Shown: positions 15,938 through 24,423, numbered from the stretch's first letter. The stretch: DNA of 45,972 nucleotides from Ornithinicoccus halotolerans (GCF_009602535.1 NZ_WIQI01000013.1:1-45972), one strand, 5' to 3'. Translations and numbers: made by a program. The notes: generated by a model not told the origin, from the letters alone.

Positions 15938-17910
15938 CCGGCCACAATGGGCGCGTGCAGGAGTTCGACGCGGTGGTCTTCGACTTCGACGGCGTGCTGG
16001 CCGACACCGACGCCGGGTGGGCGCGGACCGAGGCGGCGATGCGGGAACGCTACGGCCTGCCGTACACGGCCGCCGTGGCCGAGCAGACCCACGGCGTGGG
16101 GATGCTCGACTCGGTGCGGCTGCTGACCGCGGACGCCCCGCACCCGGTGGACGAGGACGAGGCGCTGGCGGCGATGCGCGCGCTGGCCGCCGAGGCGGTG
16201 CCCGCAGCGGCCCGTCCGTTCCCAGGGGCCCGGGCGGCGGTGGCCCGGATCGGCGAGCAGCTGCCGGTGGCCATCGCCTCGAACTCCGAGCGCCCGATGC
16301 TGGAGCTGCTCGTCAACCGGCTCGGCCTCGACGACCTGGTCGACGCGGTCGTGTCCGCGAGTGACGTCGCCGCGGTGCTCGACGCGGACGTCGACGGCGA
16401 GGCGCCCTACATCGTGACCGAGTACGTCCCCGGCCGGCCGCTGGACGAGATCATCGCCCGGGAGGGGCCGCTGGAGGGGGAGGCGCTGGTCCGGCTGGGC
16501 CGCGGCCTGTCCGAGGCGCTCGGCGCGATCCACGGCGCGGGCGTGGTGCACCGCGACCTGAAGCCGGGGAACGTGCTCATGGTCGGCGCCGACCCGGTGG
16601 TCATCGACTTTGGCATCGCCCAGGTCGCCGACGACGCGCGGCTGACCATGACCGGCATGGTGATGGGCACCCCCGGCTACCTCTCACCGGAGGTGGTCGA
16701 GGGCGGTGAGGTCACCGAGGCCACCGACTGGTGGGGATGGGCCGCGACGCTCGCGTTCGCGAACAGCGGCGACCCGCCGTTCGGGCGCGCCCCCGCCAGC
16801 GTGGTGCTCGACCGGGTGACCCGGGGCCGGACCCGGCTGGACGGCGTGGACCCGCAGCTGCGGCCGCTGCTGGCGGCGGCGCTCGACCCCGATCCCGGCT
16901 ACCGGCCGCACGCGCAGGAGGTGATGGACGCCCTGCAGCTGTACGCCCAGCACCGGCCGGTCACCGGCGCGCTGACCCGGCAGCTGGGGCGTCGGGGGCC
17001 TGGTGCCGGTCCGGTCCCGGAGGCGTCCGGCCGGCAGCACACGCCGCCGGAGCCCTGGGCCGGGGACGCGCGCGCCATGGACCTGACCTCGGCCATGCCT
17101 CCGGTCGACCCCACCCGGGTGCAGCAGCTCCCGCCGGCCTCCGGCCATGTCCGCCGTGAGCCCGCGGCCGACCGCGCGGCGCGGGTGCTGCCGCCGCCGG
17201 CCGACCCGTGGTCGCCAGGGCCAGGACCGCAGCCGCCGGAGCCGCTGCGACCGGGAGCCGAGGACGACTACGGGCGGGACCCCCGCATCGGGCGGCCCCC
17301 GCGTAGCGGCACCGTGGCCGCGATGACGGTGGGCCTGGTGGGGCTGGCCTCGTTCGTGCCGCTGCTGGCGTGGGCGGCGTTGGCGGTGTGGTCGGTCGCG
17401 GCCCGCACCACCGACCACGCCCTCACCTCCCTGGTGCTGCGCCGGCACGACGCGGGGCCCCGCCGGTCCGACGTGCCGGTGCTGGTGCTGAGCTCTCCGT
17501 GGCATCTGCTGCAGGCGCTGCTCGGGACCGCGCTCGCGCTGCTGCTGCCGCTGGCGCTGGGCGCCGCGGTCACGGTGGTGACCGCCCTCGGCCTCACCGA
17601 GTTCGCGGGCTGGCCGGTCGGCTATGAGCACCCGGTGCCGGTCGCCACCGGCATGCTCGTCGGCGGCGTGTTCGCGTGGTGGGGGCCCGGTGGCCTGTCG
17701 CTGCGACGGGGGAGCCGGACGCTGTTGCGCGGGATGCTGCCCGGGCACCACACGACGACGCTGGTGGTCGGGTTCCTGCTCGCCGCCGGCGCGGCCCTGC
17801 TGGCCTGGACGATGCTGGAGGGTGGGTCACAGGGCACGGTGTCCTGGTGGCCGCTGCCGCCCGGGGCCCGGCCGCTGGAGTCCTGGATCCCGCCCGGGCT
17901 GCTGCCCTGA
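15934..17910 (+). CDS. Chimeric protein: truncated HAD phosphatase fused to Ser/Thr kinase lacking its N-lobe
   Basis: Residues 1 to about 145 are a HAD hydrolase of the beta-phosphoglucomutase/phosphatase kind: FDFDGVLADTD, then PFPGARAAVARIG and IASNSERP (motif II). They stop at SASDVAAV, before the lysine and acidic motifs III and IV. From there the protein reads as a bacterial Ser/Thr kinase starting at YIVTEYVPGRPLDE: HRDLKPGN (residues 206-213), DFG (225) and GTPGYLSPE, but the glycine-rich loop and the ATP-anchoring Lys are absent. A Pro-rich linker and four membrane segments follow (from about residue 461). Neither half can work in the usual way. The ATG overlaps the lactonase stop by 4 bases; a GTG at 15955 with CACAAT six bases ahead is an alternative. 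A deletion junction or assembly error is likely. Confidence 0.85.
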   Translation: MTGHNGRVQEFDAVVFDFDGVLADTDAGWARTEAAMRERYGLPYTAAVAEQTHGVGMLDSVRLLTADAPHPVDEDEALAAMRALAAEAVPAAARPFPGARAAVARIGEQLPVAIASNSERPMLELLVNRLGLDDLVDAVVSASDVAAVLDADVDGEAPYIVTEYVPGRPLDEIIAREGPLEGEALVRLGRGLSEALGAIHGAGVVHRDLKPGNVLMVGADPVVIDFGIAQVADDARLTMTGMVMGTPGYLSPEVVEGGEVTEATDWWGWAATLAFANSGDPPFGRAPASVVLDRVTRGRTRLDGVDPQLRPLLAAALDPDPGYRPHAQEVMDALQLYAQHRPVTGALTRQLGRRGPGAGPVPEASGRQHTPPEPWAGDARAMDLTSAMPPVDPTRVQQLPPASGHVRREPAADRAARVLPPPADPWSPGPGPQPPEPLRPGAEDDYGRDPRIGRPPRSGTVAAMTVGLVGLASFVPLLAWAALAVWSVAARTTDHALTSLVLRRHDAGPRRSDVPVLVLSSPWHLLQALLGTALALLLPLALGAAVTVVTALGLTEFAGWPVGYEHPVPVATGMLVGGVFAWWGPGGLSLRRGSRTLLRGMLPGHHTTTLVVGFLLAAGAALLAWTMLEGGSQGTVSWWPLPPGARPLESWIPPGLLP

Positions 17911-17964
17911 CCGGCGCGACCCGGCTCGCTGCGCGCCGGTGACCGGCACGCGCGGGCACCCGGA

Positions 17965-17983
17965 GCGTCCGCGCAGCGGACGC
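17965..17983 (+). terminator. GC hairpin after the chimeric kinase gene
   Basis: GCGTCCGC and GCGGACGC form a perfect 8-bp stem with a GCA loop, 55 bases past the stop at 17910. No U-tract follows. It insulates the next gene, whose own promoter lies just downstream. Confidence 0.6.
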
Positions 17984-17999
17984 CGGGGCTTCCATGATG

Positions 18000-18015
18000 G
18001 TCACGATTCGGTTAC
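18000..18015 (+). promoter_or_regulatory. GTCAC-N6-GTTAC direct repeat upstream of the first rpf-like gene
   Basis: GTCACGATTCGGTTAC has two GTnAC half-sites one helical turn (11 bases) apart. The site before the second rpf-like gene (19159-19174) has the same design and nearly the same spacer. Such repeats are typical of OmpR-family regulators of the MtrA/GlnR kind in actinobacteria. TACGGT (18013-18018) overlaps it as a possible -10 box. Confidence 0.6.
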
Positions 18016-18086
18016 GGTGGTCCGCGTTCTCGCCCCCCGTGACCCCGGAGCGCCGCCCCGCGCCCTCTGCCCGGAAGGACCCCCCC

Positions 18087-18854
18087 ATGGCTCGCATCGC
18101 CAAGCACCGTGCGCCCAGCGCCACCCGCCGCCAGCTCCCCAGGCTGGCCGGCCTGGTGGCCGTGGGCGCGACCGCGCTCGCGTCCCTCGGCGTCGCCGCC
18201 CCAGCCAGCGCCGCCGCGGCGCCCGCCCCGGCCACCGTCAAGACCGCCACCTCCGGCAACGTCTGGGACCGCGTCGCGGCGTGTGAGTCCAGCGGCAACT
18301 GGTCCATCAACACCGGCAACGGCTTCTACGGCGGGCTGCAGTTCTACCAGCCCACCTGGGTCGGCTTCGGCGGTCAGCGGTACGCGCGCTACGCCCACCA
18401 GGCCAGCAAGTCGCAACAGATCGCCGTCGCCCAGCGGGTGCTGCGGGTGCAGGGCCCGGGCGCCTGGCCGGTCTGCTCGGTCCGGGCGGGGCTGACCCGC
18501 ACCAACGGCTTGGCCGTGTCCACCACCTCGTCGACGGGCAGCCGCACCTCCACGGCGCCCTCGCGCACGTCCTCCCGGTCGATGGCCGAGCTGGTCATCG
18601 ACGGCAAGCGCGGCCCGCTCACCACCAAGGCGATCCAGCGCTGGGTCGGCACCTACCGGGACGGCATCTTCGGCCCCATCACCACCCGGGCGCTGCAGCG
18701 CAAGGTCGGCACCGTGCCGGACGGCATCTGGGGGCCCAAGTCCCAGGCCGCGCTCCAGGACTACCTGGGCATCCGCCGCGACGGCTCCAGGTTCATGAAC
18801 TACCGCACCGTCGTGGCGCTGCAGAAGTACCTGAACGCCAACGTCATCCGCTGA
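18087..18854 (+). CDS. Resuscitation-promoting-factor-like transglycosylase with peptidoglycan-binding-type C-terminus
   Basis: The 255-residue secreted protein has a signal peptide ([29 protein letters not shown] region; cleavage near residue 39). Next comes an Rpf-type transglycosylase domain: [17 protein letters not shown] with the catalytic Glu, [10 protein letters not shown] and PGAWPVCS. A Ser/Thr linker leads to a C-terminal half with two repeats like peptidoglycan-binding modules ([17 protein letters not shown], then [17 protein letters not shown]). It cleaves cell-wall glycan and may promote exit from dormancy. ATG at 18087 follows GGAAGGA. The second rpf-like gene downstream shares the catalytic domain but carries LysM repeats instead. 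Confidence 0.92.
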   Translation: MARIAKHRAPSATRRQLPRLAGLVAVGATALASLGVAAPASAAAAPAPATVKTATSGNVWDRVAACESSGNWSINTGNGFYGGLQFYQPTWVGFGGQRYARYAHQASKSQQIAVAQRVLRVQGPGAWPVCSVRAGLTRTNGLAVSTTSSTGSRTSTAPSRTSSRSMAELVIDGKRGPLTTKAIQRWVGTYRDGIFGPITTRALQRKVGTVPDGIWGPKSQAALQDYLGIRRDGSRFMNYRTVVALQKYLNANVIR

Positions 18855-18870
18855 CGGCAGCAGCCTCCGG

Positions 18871-18901
18871 CGCCCTCCCTCCCGCCCGGGAGCGGAGGGC
18901 G
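18871..18901 (+). terminator. Hairpin after the first rpf-like gene
   Basis: CGCCCTCC (18871-18878) pairs with GGAGGGCG (18894-18901) across a 15-base loop that contains a smaller CCCGCCCGGGAG fold. It lies 17 bases past the stop and before the tRNA gene. There is no U-tract. Confidence 0.5.
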
Positions 18902-18975
18902 TCGGCGCGTGTCCCGTGCCAGCTCCGAGCAGATAGCATCGACGGGCCGCGCTCGGCCGAGTCACCGGGCGCCCG

Positions 18976-19048
18976 GCCCCTGTAGCTCAGTTGGTAGAGC
19001 ATCCGCCTTGTAAGCGGACGGTCGCGGGTTCGAATCCTGTCGGGGGCT
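18976..19048 (+). tRNA. tRNA-Thr (anticodon TGT)
   Basis: A full cloverleaf is visible. The acceptor stem is GCCCCTG with CGGGGGC, the D-arm is GCTCAGTTGGTAGAGC, the anticodon stem TCCGC/GCGGA holds the loop CTTGTAA with anticodon TGT, and the T-arm is GCGGGTTCGAATCCTGT with one weak pair. The discriminator base is T and CCA is not encoded. It reads ACA threonine codons. It lies between two rpf-like genes. Confidence 0.95.
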
Positions 19049-19158
19049 CCGCGTGACCGCCCTGGCGGGGTGCGCGGCGGACCAACCGCCGGTCAGCGGC
19101 GCGTCCTGCCAGTCGCGTGCCCGGGGGTGGCCCGGTTGGACATTCGCCCGCATGGTAT

Positions 19159-19174
19159 GTAACGATTTGGTAAC
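19159..19174 (+). promoter_or_regulatory. GTAAC-N6-GTAAC direct repeat upstream of the second rpf-like gene
   Basis: GTAACGATTTGGTAAC is a perfect direct repeat with 11-base period, nearly identical to the 18000-18015 site. In Corynebacterium the OmpR-type regulator MtrA is known to act at an rpf promoter; that the same regulator acts here is inference. Confidence 0.65.
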
Positions 19175-19189
19175 GACGCGGAGATGCGT

Positions 19190-19385
19190 CGTCGCCACAG
19201 TACGTGTGCGTGCCCGCCGCGCCTGACCTTGTCAGCGGGCACCTCGGCCGGAACGTCCGGGCACCGGCAAGGGCGGGAGACCGCGGTAGGCCCCCCTGTC
19301 CGCCACCGCGGCGGTCGCGACCAAGCGGCCGAGTGAGTCACGGCCAGCAGCGCCCGACCCCTCTCGCCGGCGTGCGTCAGGAAGG
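19190..19385 (+). ncRNA. Long structured leader, candidate c-di-AMP (ydaO-type) riboswitch
   Basis: About 200 bases of non-coding leader precede the second rpf-like gene. In order it shows AAGGGCGGGAGACCGCGG, a GACCAAGCGGC segment, GAGTGAGTC and CCCGACCCCTCTCGCCGGCG, which follow the order of conserved blocks (GGGGGAACC, GACCAGGUCGC, GGGUGAAUC, CCCGACAGCUAACCUCGUAGGCG) in actinobacterial ydaO leaders. Such riboswitches are well known upstream of rpf genes. The canonical AGCTAACC core is not kept letter for letter and I could not fold it, so ends and class are tentative. Confidence 0.5.
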
Positions 19386-19396
19386 AAACCCCCTGC

Positions 19397-20245
19397 ATGA
19401 AGTACACCCCCAAGCACGCGGCTGCGCCCATGCGCCGCCGTCGCCTCGCCGGCGCCGCCCTCACCGGCGCCGCCAGCCTGGTCGCGATGGGCATGGCCGC
19501 CCCGGCTGCCCAGGCGTCCTCGGTCTGGGACCGCCTCGCCGAGTGCGAGAGCAGTGGTAACTGGTCCATCAACACCGGCAACGGGTTCTACGGCGGGCTG
19601 CAGTTCGCCCACTCCACCTGGGTCGGCTACGGCGGCCAGGAGTACGCGCAGTACGCCCACCAGGCCAGCCGCGCGCAGCAGATCGACATCGCCCAGCGCG
19701 TGCTCGAGGGCCAGGGGCCCGGCGCGTGGCCGGTGTGCTCCGTCGAGGCCGGGCTGACCGCCTCCAACGGTGGCAGCAGCGACGGTGCCAGCGGTGGGGC
19801 CGCCGCCTCCACCGAGACCGAGACCGAGTCCACCGAGACCGAGACCCAGAGCGAGCCCGAGCCGCAGCCCGAGCCGGAGACCTCGACCGAGGCCCCGGCG
19901 CAGTCCGCGCCCGCCCCGACGCAGTCCGCCCCGCAGCCGCAGGCCGCGGGCCAGCAGGTCACCGTCCGTCCGGGCGAGACCGTGGCCGGCATCGCCCAGC
20001 AGCACGGCGTGACCGTGCAGGCCATCGTGGAGGCCAACGGCCTGGCCGACGCCGACTTCGTGGTGGCCGGGTGGACCCTGGTCATCCCGCAGAGCTCCGA
20101 GGTCCACACCATCCAGCCCGGTGACACCGTCGCCGAGCTGGCCCAGGAGCACGGGGTCGCCGTGCGCGACATCGTGACCGCCAACGGCCTGAACGACGCC
20201 GACTTCATCGTCGTCGGCGAGCAGCTGCAGATCCCCGCGAACTGA
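19397..20245 (+). CDS. Resuscitation-promoting-factor-like transglycosylase with two LysM domains
   Basis: The 282-residue secreted protein has a signal peptide ending near APAAQA (about residue 33). An Rpf-type domain follows: [17 protein letters not shown] with catalytic Glu, [28 protein letters not shown]. Then comes a long Thr/Glu/Pro linker, and two LysM repeats (VTVRPGETVAGIAQQHGVTV and HTIQPGDTVAELAQEHGVAV) that bind cell-wall glycan. It should hydrolyse peptidoglycan during growth or resuscitation. ATG at 19397 follows AGGAAGGAAA. The long leader suggests second-messenger control, and the GTAAC repeat upstream suggests an OmpR-type regulator. Confidence 0.93.
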   Translation: MKYTPKHAAAPMRRRRLAGAALTGAASLVAMGMAAPAAQASSVWDRLAECESSGNWSINTGNGFYGGLQFAHSTWVGYGGQEYAQYAHQASRAQQIDIAQRVLEGQGPGAWPVCSVEAGLTASNGGSSDGASGGAAASTETETESTETETQSEPEPQPEPETSTEAPAQSAPAPTQSAPQPQAAGQQVTVRPGETVAGIAQQHGVTVQAIVEANGLADADFVVAGWTLVIPQSSEVHTIQPGDTVAELAQEHGVAVRDIVTANGLNDADFIVVGEQLQIPAN

Positions 20246-20284
20246 GGATCTGCCCCCGCGGTGCCCGCACCGCAACCCTCCCTC

Positions 20285-20328
20285 ACGACGGACCCCCGGC
20301 GGCCAGCAGGCCGCCGGGGGTCCGTCGT
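20285..20328. terminator. Strong bidirectional hairpin between rpf-like gene and SDR gene
   Basis: Two perfectly complementary 20-base arms (20285-20304 and 20309-20328) enclose an AGCA tetraloop. It lies between convergent genes ending at 20245 (+) and 20359 (-), so it can stop transcription from both sides. Confidence 0.85.
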
Positions 20329-20358
20329 GCTGCGCCCCGCCTCCGCGGGGCGAGCGGC

Positions 20359-21123
20359 TCACCGCGGCGGCATCCGCAGCGCCCCGTCGAGCCGGATCAC
20401 CTCGCCGTTGAGCAGCGGGTTGTCGACGATGTGTGCCACCAGCGCGGCGTACTCCTCGGGGTGACCCAGCCGGGAGGGGTGGGGGACCAGCGCCTCGAGG
20501 GTCTGCCGGACCTCGCCCGGCATACCGGCCATCATCGGCGTCTCCATGACGCCCGGGGCGATGGTGACCACCCGGATGGCCTTGTCGGCCAGGTCACGGG
20601 CCGCCGAGAGGGTCAGCCCGACGATACCGCCCTTGGACGAGGCGTAGGCCGCCTGGCCGACCTGACCGTCGAACGCCGCCACCGAGGCGGTCATCACCAC
20701 CACGCCCCGGTCCTCGTCGACCGGCTCGTTGCCGGCCATCTGCTGGGCGGCCAGCCGGAGCACGTTGAAGGTGCCGACCAGGTTCACCTCGACGACGCCG
20801 CGGAAGGTCTCCAGGTCCAGCACCCCCCGACGGGACAGGATCCGGCCGGGCGTGGCCACCCCGGCGCAGGCGACGACCACCCGCAGGTCGCCGATGCCGG
20901 TGGCGCGCTCGACGGCCGCCGCGACCTGCCCCTCGTCGCGCACGTCGGTCGGGACGAAGTGGGCCCGGTCACCGAGCTCGGCGGCCAGCTCCTCGCCGCG
21001 GCCGCCCGCGAGGTCGGCCAGGACGACGTGGCCGCCCTGCTCCAGCAGCCGGCGGGCGGTGGCCTCGCCGAGCCCGCTGGCGCCGCCGGTCACGAGCGCG
21101 ACGGTGGTGGGGGTGATACGCAC
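20359..21123 (-). CDS. Short-chain dehydrogenase, probable 3-hydroxyacyl-CoA dehydrogenase type
   Basis: The 254-residue SDR has the cofactor motif TGGASGLG (residues 11-18), the Asp of ADLAGG that favours NAD, NLVGTFNVLR, the catalytic Ser in MTASVAAFDGQ and the YASSK motif. Its style is that of HSD17B10-like 3-hydroxyacyl-CoA dehydrogenases (GQVGQAAYASSKGGIVG, APGVMETPM). The GTG start at 21123 has AAAGGAG before it. The acyl-CoA dehydrogenase gene lies 46 bases upstream on the same strand, so the two likely form a beta-oxidation pair acting on short or branched acyl-CoA. Confidence 0.9.
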   Translation of the reverse strand: MRITPTTVALVTGGASGLGEATARRLLEQGGHVVLADLAGGRGEELAAELGDRAHFVPTDVRDEGQVAAAVERATGIGDLRVVVACAGVATPGRILSRRGVLDLETFRGVVEVNLVGTFNVLRLAAQQMAGNEPVDEDRGVVVMTASVAAFDGQVGQAAYASSKGGIVGLTLSAARDLADKAIRVVTIAPGVMETPMMAGMPGEVRQTLEALVPHPSRLGHPEEYAALVAHIVDNPLLNGEVIRLDGALRMPPR

Positions 21124-21169
21124 GGGTGCTCCTTTGCGGTGCGGTGTCGGTGTCGGGTCCGTGGGCGGC

Positions 21170-22339
21170 TCAGCCGGCCGCCTGGGTGACATCACGCACC
21201 AGCTGGCGCGCGATGACCATCCGCTGGATCTGGTTGGTGCCCTCGAAGATCTGGGTGACCTTGGCCTCCCGCATCAGCCGCTCCACGACGAAGTCGCTGG
21301 TGTAGCCGTAGCCCCCCAGTACCTGCACCGCGTCGGTCGTGACCCGCATCGCGGCGTCGGAGGCGACCAGCTTGGCCACCGACGCCGCCTGGGTGTGCGA
21401 CCGGCCGGCGTCCTTGAGCCGGGCAGCGTGCAGGTAGGTCGCCCGGGCGGCGCCGACCGCCGCGGCCATGTCGGCGAGCAGGAACGCGACGCCCTGGTGC
21501 TGCACGATCGGCTTGCTGAACTGCTCGCGCTGGGTGGCGTACTCGGTTGCCTCGTCCAGCGCCCGTTGCGCCAGCCCCGTCGCCGCGGCGGCGATGCCGA
21601 GCCGGCCGGAGTCCAGCGCCGTCAGCGCGATCGCCATCCCCTGGCCCTCGCTGCCGATGCGCCGGTCGGCCTCCAGGACGACCCCGTCGAGCAGCACCTC
21701 GCGGACCGTGTCGCAGGCCAGCCCCATCTTGTTCTCCGGCTCGGCGAACCCCAGCCCCTCCGCGTCGGCCGGCACCAGGAAACAGCTCAGCCCGCGGGTG
21801 CGGTCCTCGGACGTGCGCGCGAAGACGGTGTAGAAGTCGGCGTGACCGGCGTGGCTGATCCAGGCCTTGGTGCCCGACAGCCGGTAGTGGCTGCCGTCGT
21901 CGGAGCGGACCGCGCGGGTGCGGATGCCTGCGACGTCGGAGCCGGAGTGCGGCTCGGACAGGCAGTAGGCCCCGAGCAGGTCGCCGGAGAGCATCTCCGG
22001 CAGCCAGCGCTCCTGCTGCTCTGGGGTGCCGAACGTGGCCAGCGGGTAGCAGCTGAGGGAGTGGACCGAAACCCCCACCGCCACCGACGTCCACGCCCAG
22101 GCCAGCTCCTCCACGGCCTGCAGGTACACCTCATAGGGCTGGCCGCCGCCACCGAACTGCTCGGGCCAGGGCAGCGACAGCAGACCGGCGCGGCCGAGCT
22201 GGCCGAACACCTCCCGCGGGAAGCGCGCCTCGGCCTCGGCCTGGTCCACCTGGGGCAGCAGCTGCTCCCGGGCGATCTCACGCACCAGCGCGATCAGGTC
22301 CTCGGACTCCTCGGTCGGCATGACACGGCTCACGGGCAT
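21170..22339 (-). CDS. Acyl-CoA dehydrogenase
   Basis: This 389-residue FAD enzyme has the usual order: an N-terminal helical part with FPREVFGQLGRAGLLSL, the flavin/substrate strand YCLSEPHSGSDV, GTKAWISHAG, and the C-terminal LGGYGYTSDFVVERLMREAK with IFEGTNQIQRMVIAR. The Glu of IFEGT is in the position of the catalytic base of the short-chain group. It introduces the alpha-beta double bond into acyl-CoA. The ATG at 22339 is used; an ATG at 22321 is possible. It is transcribed with the SDR gene. Confidence 0.94.
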   Translation of the reverse strand: MPVSRVMPTEESEDLIALVREIAREQLLPQVDQAEAEARFPREVFGQLGRAGLLSLPWPEQFGGGGQPYEVYLQAVEELAWAWTSVAVGVSVHSLSCYPLATFGTPEQQERWLPEMLSGDLLGAYCLSEPHSGSDVAGIRTRAVRSDDGSHYRLSGTKAWISHAGHADFYTVFARTSEDRTRGLSCFLVPADAEGLGFAEPENKMGLACDTVREVLLDGVVLEADRRIGSEGQGMAIALTALDSGRLGIAAAATGLAQRALDEATEYATQREQFSKPIVQHQGVAFLLADMAAAVGAARATYLHAARLKDAGRSHTQAASVAKLVASDAAMRVTTDAVQVLGGYGYTSDFVVERLMREAKVTQIFEGTNQIQRMVIARQLVRDVTQAAG

Positions 22340-22419
22340 GCCTGGACTGTAGCCCGGGGCGGCCCCCGCCCCTGACCATCGGTCGCCGGTGTCCGGAGCG
22401 CCCGTGCGAGGATCGGCGG

Positions 22420-23562
22420 GTGGAGCTGCGCCGTCTCCTGCGCGAGGGCGCCGGGGCGCTGGGCGACCTCGGCGTGCTGGTGCCGATCGCGGTGGCGCTG
22501 GTCGTCGTCAACGGGCTGTCCGCGACCGCGGTGCTGCTGCCGGCCGGGCTGCTCTACGTCGCTGCGGGGCTGGCCTACCGGCTGCCGGTCCCGGTCCAGC
22601 CGCTCAAGGCCTTCGGCGCGCTCGCGGTCGCGCTGGGGCTGGGACCGGACGAGGTCGCCGCCGGGGCCATGCTGCTGGGCGGCGTCTTCCTGGTCCTGGG
22701 GCTCGCCGGCGCCCTGGGCGCGGCGGCACGGTGGGTGCCGTTGCCGGTCGTGCGGGGCGTGCAGCTGTCGGTGGGGCTGCTGTTCCTGCGGATCGCCTGG
22801 GACCTGGTCACCGACCCGCCCGCCGTGTTCACCGACGCGGGCCGCCCCGGCTGGTGGTTGGTCGGCGGCGCGGCTGCGGTGGCCGTGCTCTCCGTGCTCG
22901 CCCGCCGGCACCTCATCACACTGCTGTGGGTGCTGCTCGCGACCGGGGCGGTGCTGTGGCACGGGGCCGACCTGCGGCCCGGGCCGGCGCCGCTGACGAC
23001 CCCGGCGCTCTCGGCCGAGGTGTGGGTGACGGCGGCCACGGCCCTGGTGCTGCCCCAGCTGCCGCTGACGTTCGCCAACTCCTGCCTGGCCACGGCGGAC
23101 GTGGCCCGCCGCTACTTCGGGGCCGCGGCGTCCCGCGTCACCCCCGACCGGCTGGCGGTCTCGCTCGGACTGACGAACCTGCTGGCCGGCGCGATCAGCG
23201 GGATGCCGGTCTGTCACGGCGCGGGCGGGATGACCGCGCACCGTTACTTCGGCGCGCGCAGCGGCCTCGCCCCGGTCCTGCTCGGGTCGGCGCTGCTGGC
23301 GCTGGCGCTGCTGGCCGGTGCCTCGCTCGCCGGCTTGCTCGCTGCGTTCCCGCTGCCGGTGCTGGCCGGCCTGCTGGCGGTGGCGGGGCTGGCGCACATC
23401 GGGCTGGTGCGCGACGTGCGCGGGCGCCGCTCGTGGCTGGTGGTGCTGGTCGTCGCGGCCGCCGGCGTGCTGGGCCAGCTGGCCCTCGGGCTGCTGGCCG
23501 GGGTCGCCCTGGCCGCCGCGCTGGGGTTGTCCCGTCGCCGGGAGCCGTCCCTCGTCGGCTGA
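22420..23562 (+). CDS. MOT1-type molybdate/sulfate transporter
   Basis: The 380-residue membrane protein has about ten hydrophobic segments. It carries the two signature stretches of the MOT1 family, itself related to SulP: GDLGVLVPIAVAL with PVPVQPLKAF in the first half, and PQLPLTFANS with GMPVCHGAGGMTAHRYFGAR in the second. Unlike SulP anion carriers it has no STAS domain. The plant members carry molybdate; bacterial substrate is inferred. The GTG start at 22420 lies six bases after GAGGAT, which could be a -10 box for a leaderless transcript or a weak ribosome site. No molybdopterin genes are nearby. Confidence 0.85.
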   Translation: MELRRLLREGAGALGDLGVLVPIAVALVVVNGLSATAVLLPAGLLYVAAGLAYRLPVPVQPLKAFGALAVALGLGPDEVAAGAMLLGGVFLVLGLAGALGAAARWVPLPVVRGVQLSVGLLFLRIAWDLVTDPPAVFTDAGRPGWWLVGGAAAVAVLSVLARRHLITLLWVLLATGAVLWHGADLRPGPAPLTTPALSAEVWVTAATALVLPQLPLTFANSCLATADVARRYFGAAASRVTPDRLAVSLGLTNLLAGAISGMPVCHGAGGMTAHRYFGARSGLAPVLLGSALLALALLAGASLAGLLAAFPLPVLAGLLAVAGLAHIGLVRDVRGRRSWLVVLVVAAAGVLGQLALGLLAGVALAAALGLSRRREPSLVG

Positions 23563-23568
23563 CCGGTG

Positions 23569-24423
23569 TCAGAGCCGCGGCGGGGGCGTGGGGCGTGGCC
23601 GCTTGGGGTCAAGGTGGTCGCCGGAGGAGCGGCCCTGCAGCCGGCGCTGCACCCACGGCGCGACGTAGGTCCGGGCCCACTGGGCGTGGCCGCGGACCGT
23701 CTCCAGCCGGCCGGGGGCCGGCTGCGGGGGCAGCGGCACCTGCCAGTCCGCCTCGGCGGGGTCGTGCCCGAGCGCCTCGTAGGCCGCCAGTGCCACCCGC
23801 CGGTGCCCCTCGGTCGTCAGGTGGATCCGGTCCTCGGCCCACATCCGCCAGTCGTGGAGGAACTCCAGCCCCCACTGGTGGATGACCGAGCAGTCGTGGC
23901 GCTGGGCGATCGACCAGATGTGCGCGGTGTACACGGCGGCACGCCCCCGGGTCCGCCGGATGACCGGGGCGTGGACCGGGTCGGTGGGCGTGGCCAGCAG
24001 GACGTCGGCCCCGGCGGCGCGGGCCTCGGCGACCGCCTCCTCGAGGCGGGCGGCGAGCGCGTCGACGTCCGCGCGGGGGCGCAGGATGTCGTTGCCGCCG
24101 CCGACGATGCTGACCAGGTCCGGGCCCAGCTCCAGCGCCGCGGGCAGCTGCCGGCCGACCACGTCCTCCAGCTTGCGGCCGCGGATGGCCAGGTTGCCGT
24201 AGCTGAAGTCGTCCACCTGGGCCGACAGCAGGGCGGCGAGCCGGTCGGCCCAGCCCACGTAGCGGCCGGCCTGCTCCGGGTCGGGATCGCTCATGCCCTC
24301 GGTGAAGGAGTCGCCGACCGCGACGTAGCGGCGCCACGGCCGGGGCTGCGGACGGGTGCGGGCGGTCCGGCGGGCCGAGGCGGTCGGGTCACTGGGGCCG
24401 GTGGTGCCAGTCGGGTCGGTCAC
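23569..24423 (-). CDS. SGNH/GDSL-family hydrolase
   Basis: The 284-residue protein has the SGNH blocks: [10 protein letters not shown] (nucleophile Ser), the Gly in [18 protein letters not shown] (Asn) and the C-terminal [12 protein letters not shown] (Asp and His). The N-terminal 30 residues are Thr/Pro-rich and show no clear signal peptide, so it is probably cytoplasmic. It is an esterase or lipase of unknown substrate. The GTG start at 24423 overlaps the uracil-DNA glycosylase stop by 4 bases, so the two genes are co-translated. Confidence 0.9.
   Translation of the reverse strand: MTDPTGTTGPSDPTASARRTARTRPQPRPWRRYVAVGDSFTEGMSDPDPEQAGRYVGWADRLAALLSAQVDDFSYGNLAIRGRKLEDVVGRQLPAALELGPDLVSIVGGGNDILRPRADVDALAARLEEAVAEARAAGADVLLATPTDPVHAPVIRRTRGRAAVYTAHIWSIAQRHDCSVIHQWGLEFLHDWRMWAEDRIHLTTEGHRRVALAAYEALGHDPAEADWQVPLPPQPAPGRLETVRGHAQWARTYVAPWVQRRLQGRSSGDHLDPKRPRPTPPPRL

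Noticed and set aside
16018-17910. Separate intact kinase gene downstream of the HAD gene
   Set aside because: There is no stop between the two halves and no kinase N-lobe (glycine-rich loop or VAIK-type lysine) in any frame between 15934 and 16400.
18962-19198. Open reading frame antisense to tRNA-Thr with a QDSNPRPSAYKADALPTELQ ending
   Set aside because: This is the well-known false protein read from the reverse complement of tRNA genes; the tRNA explains the sequence.
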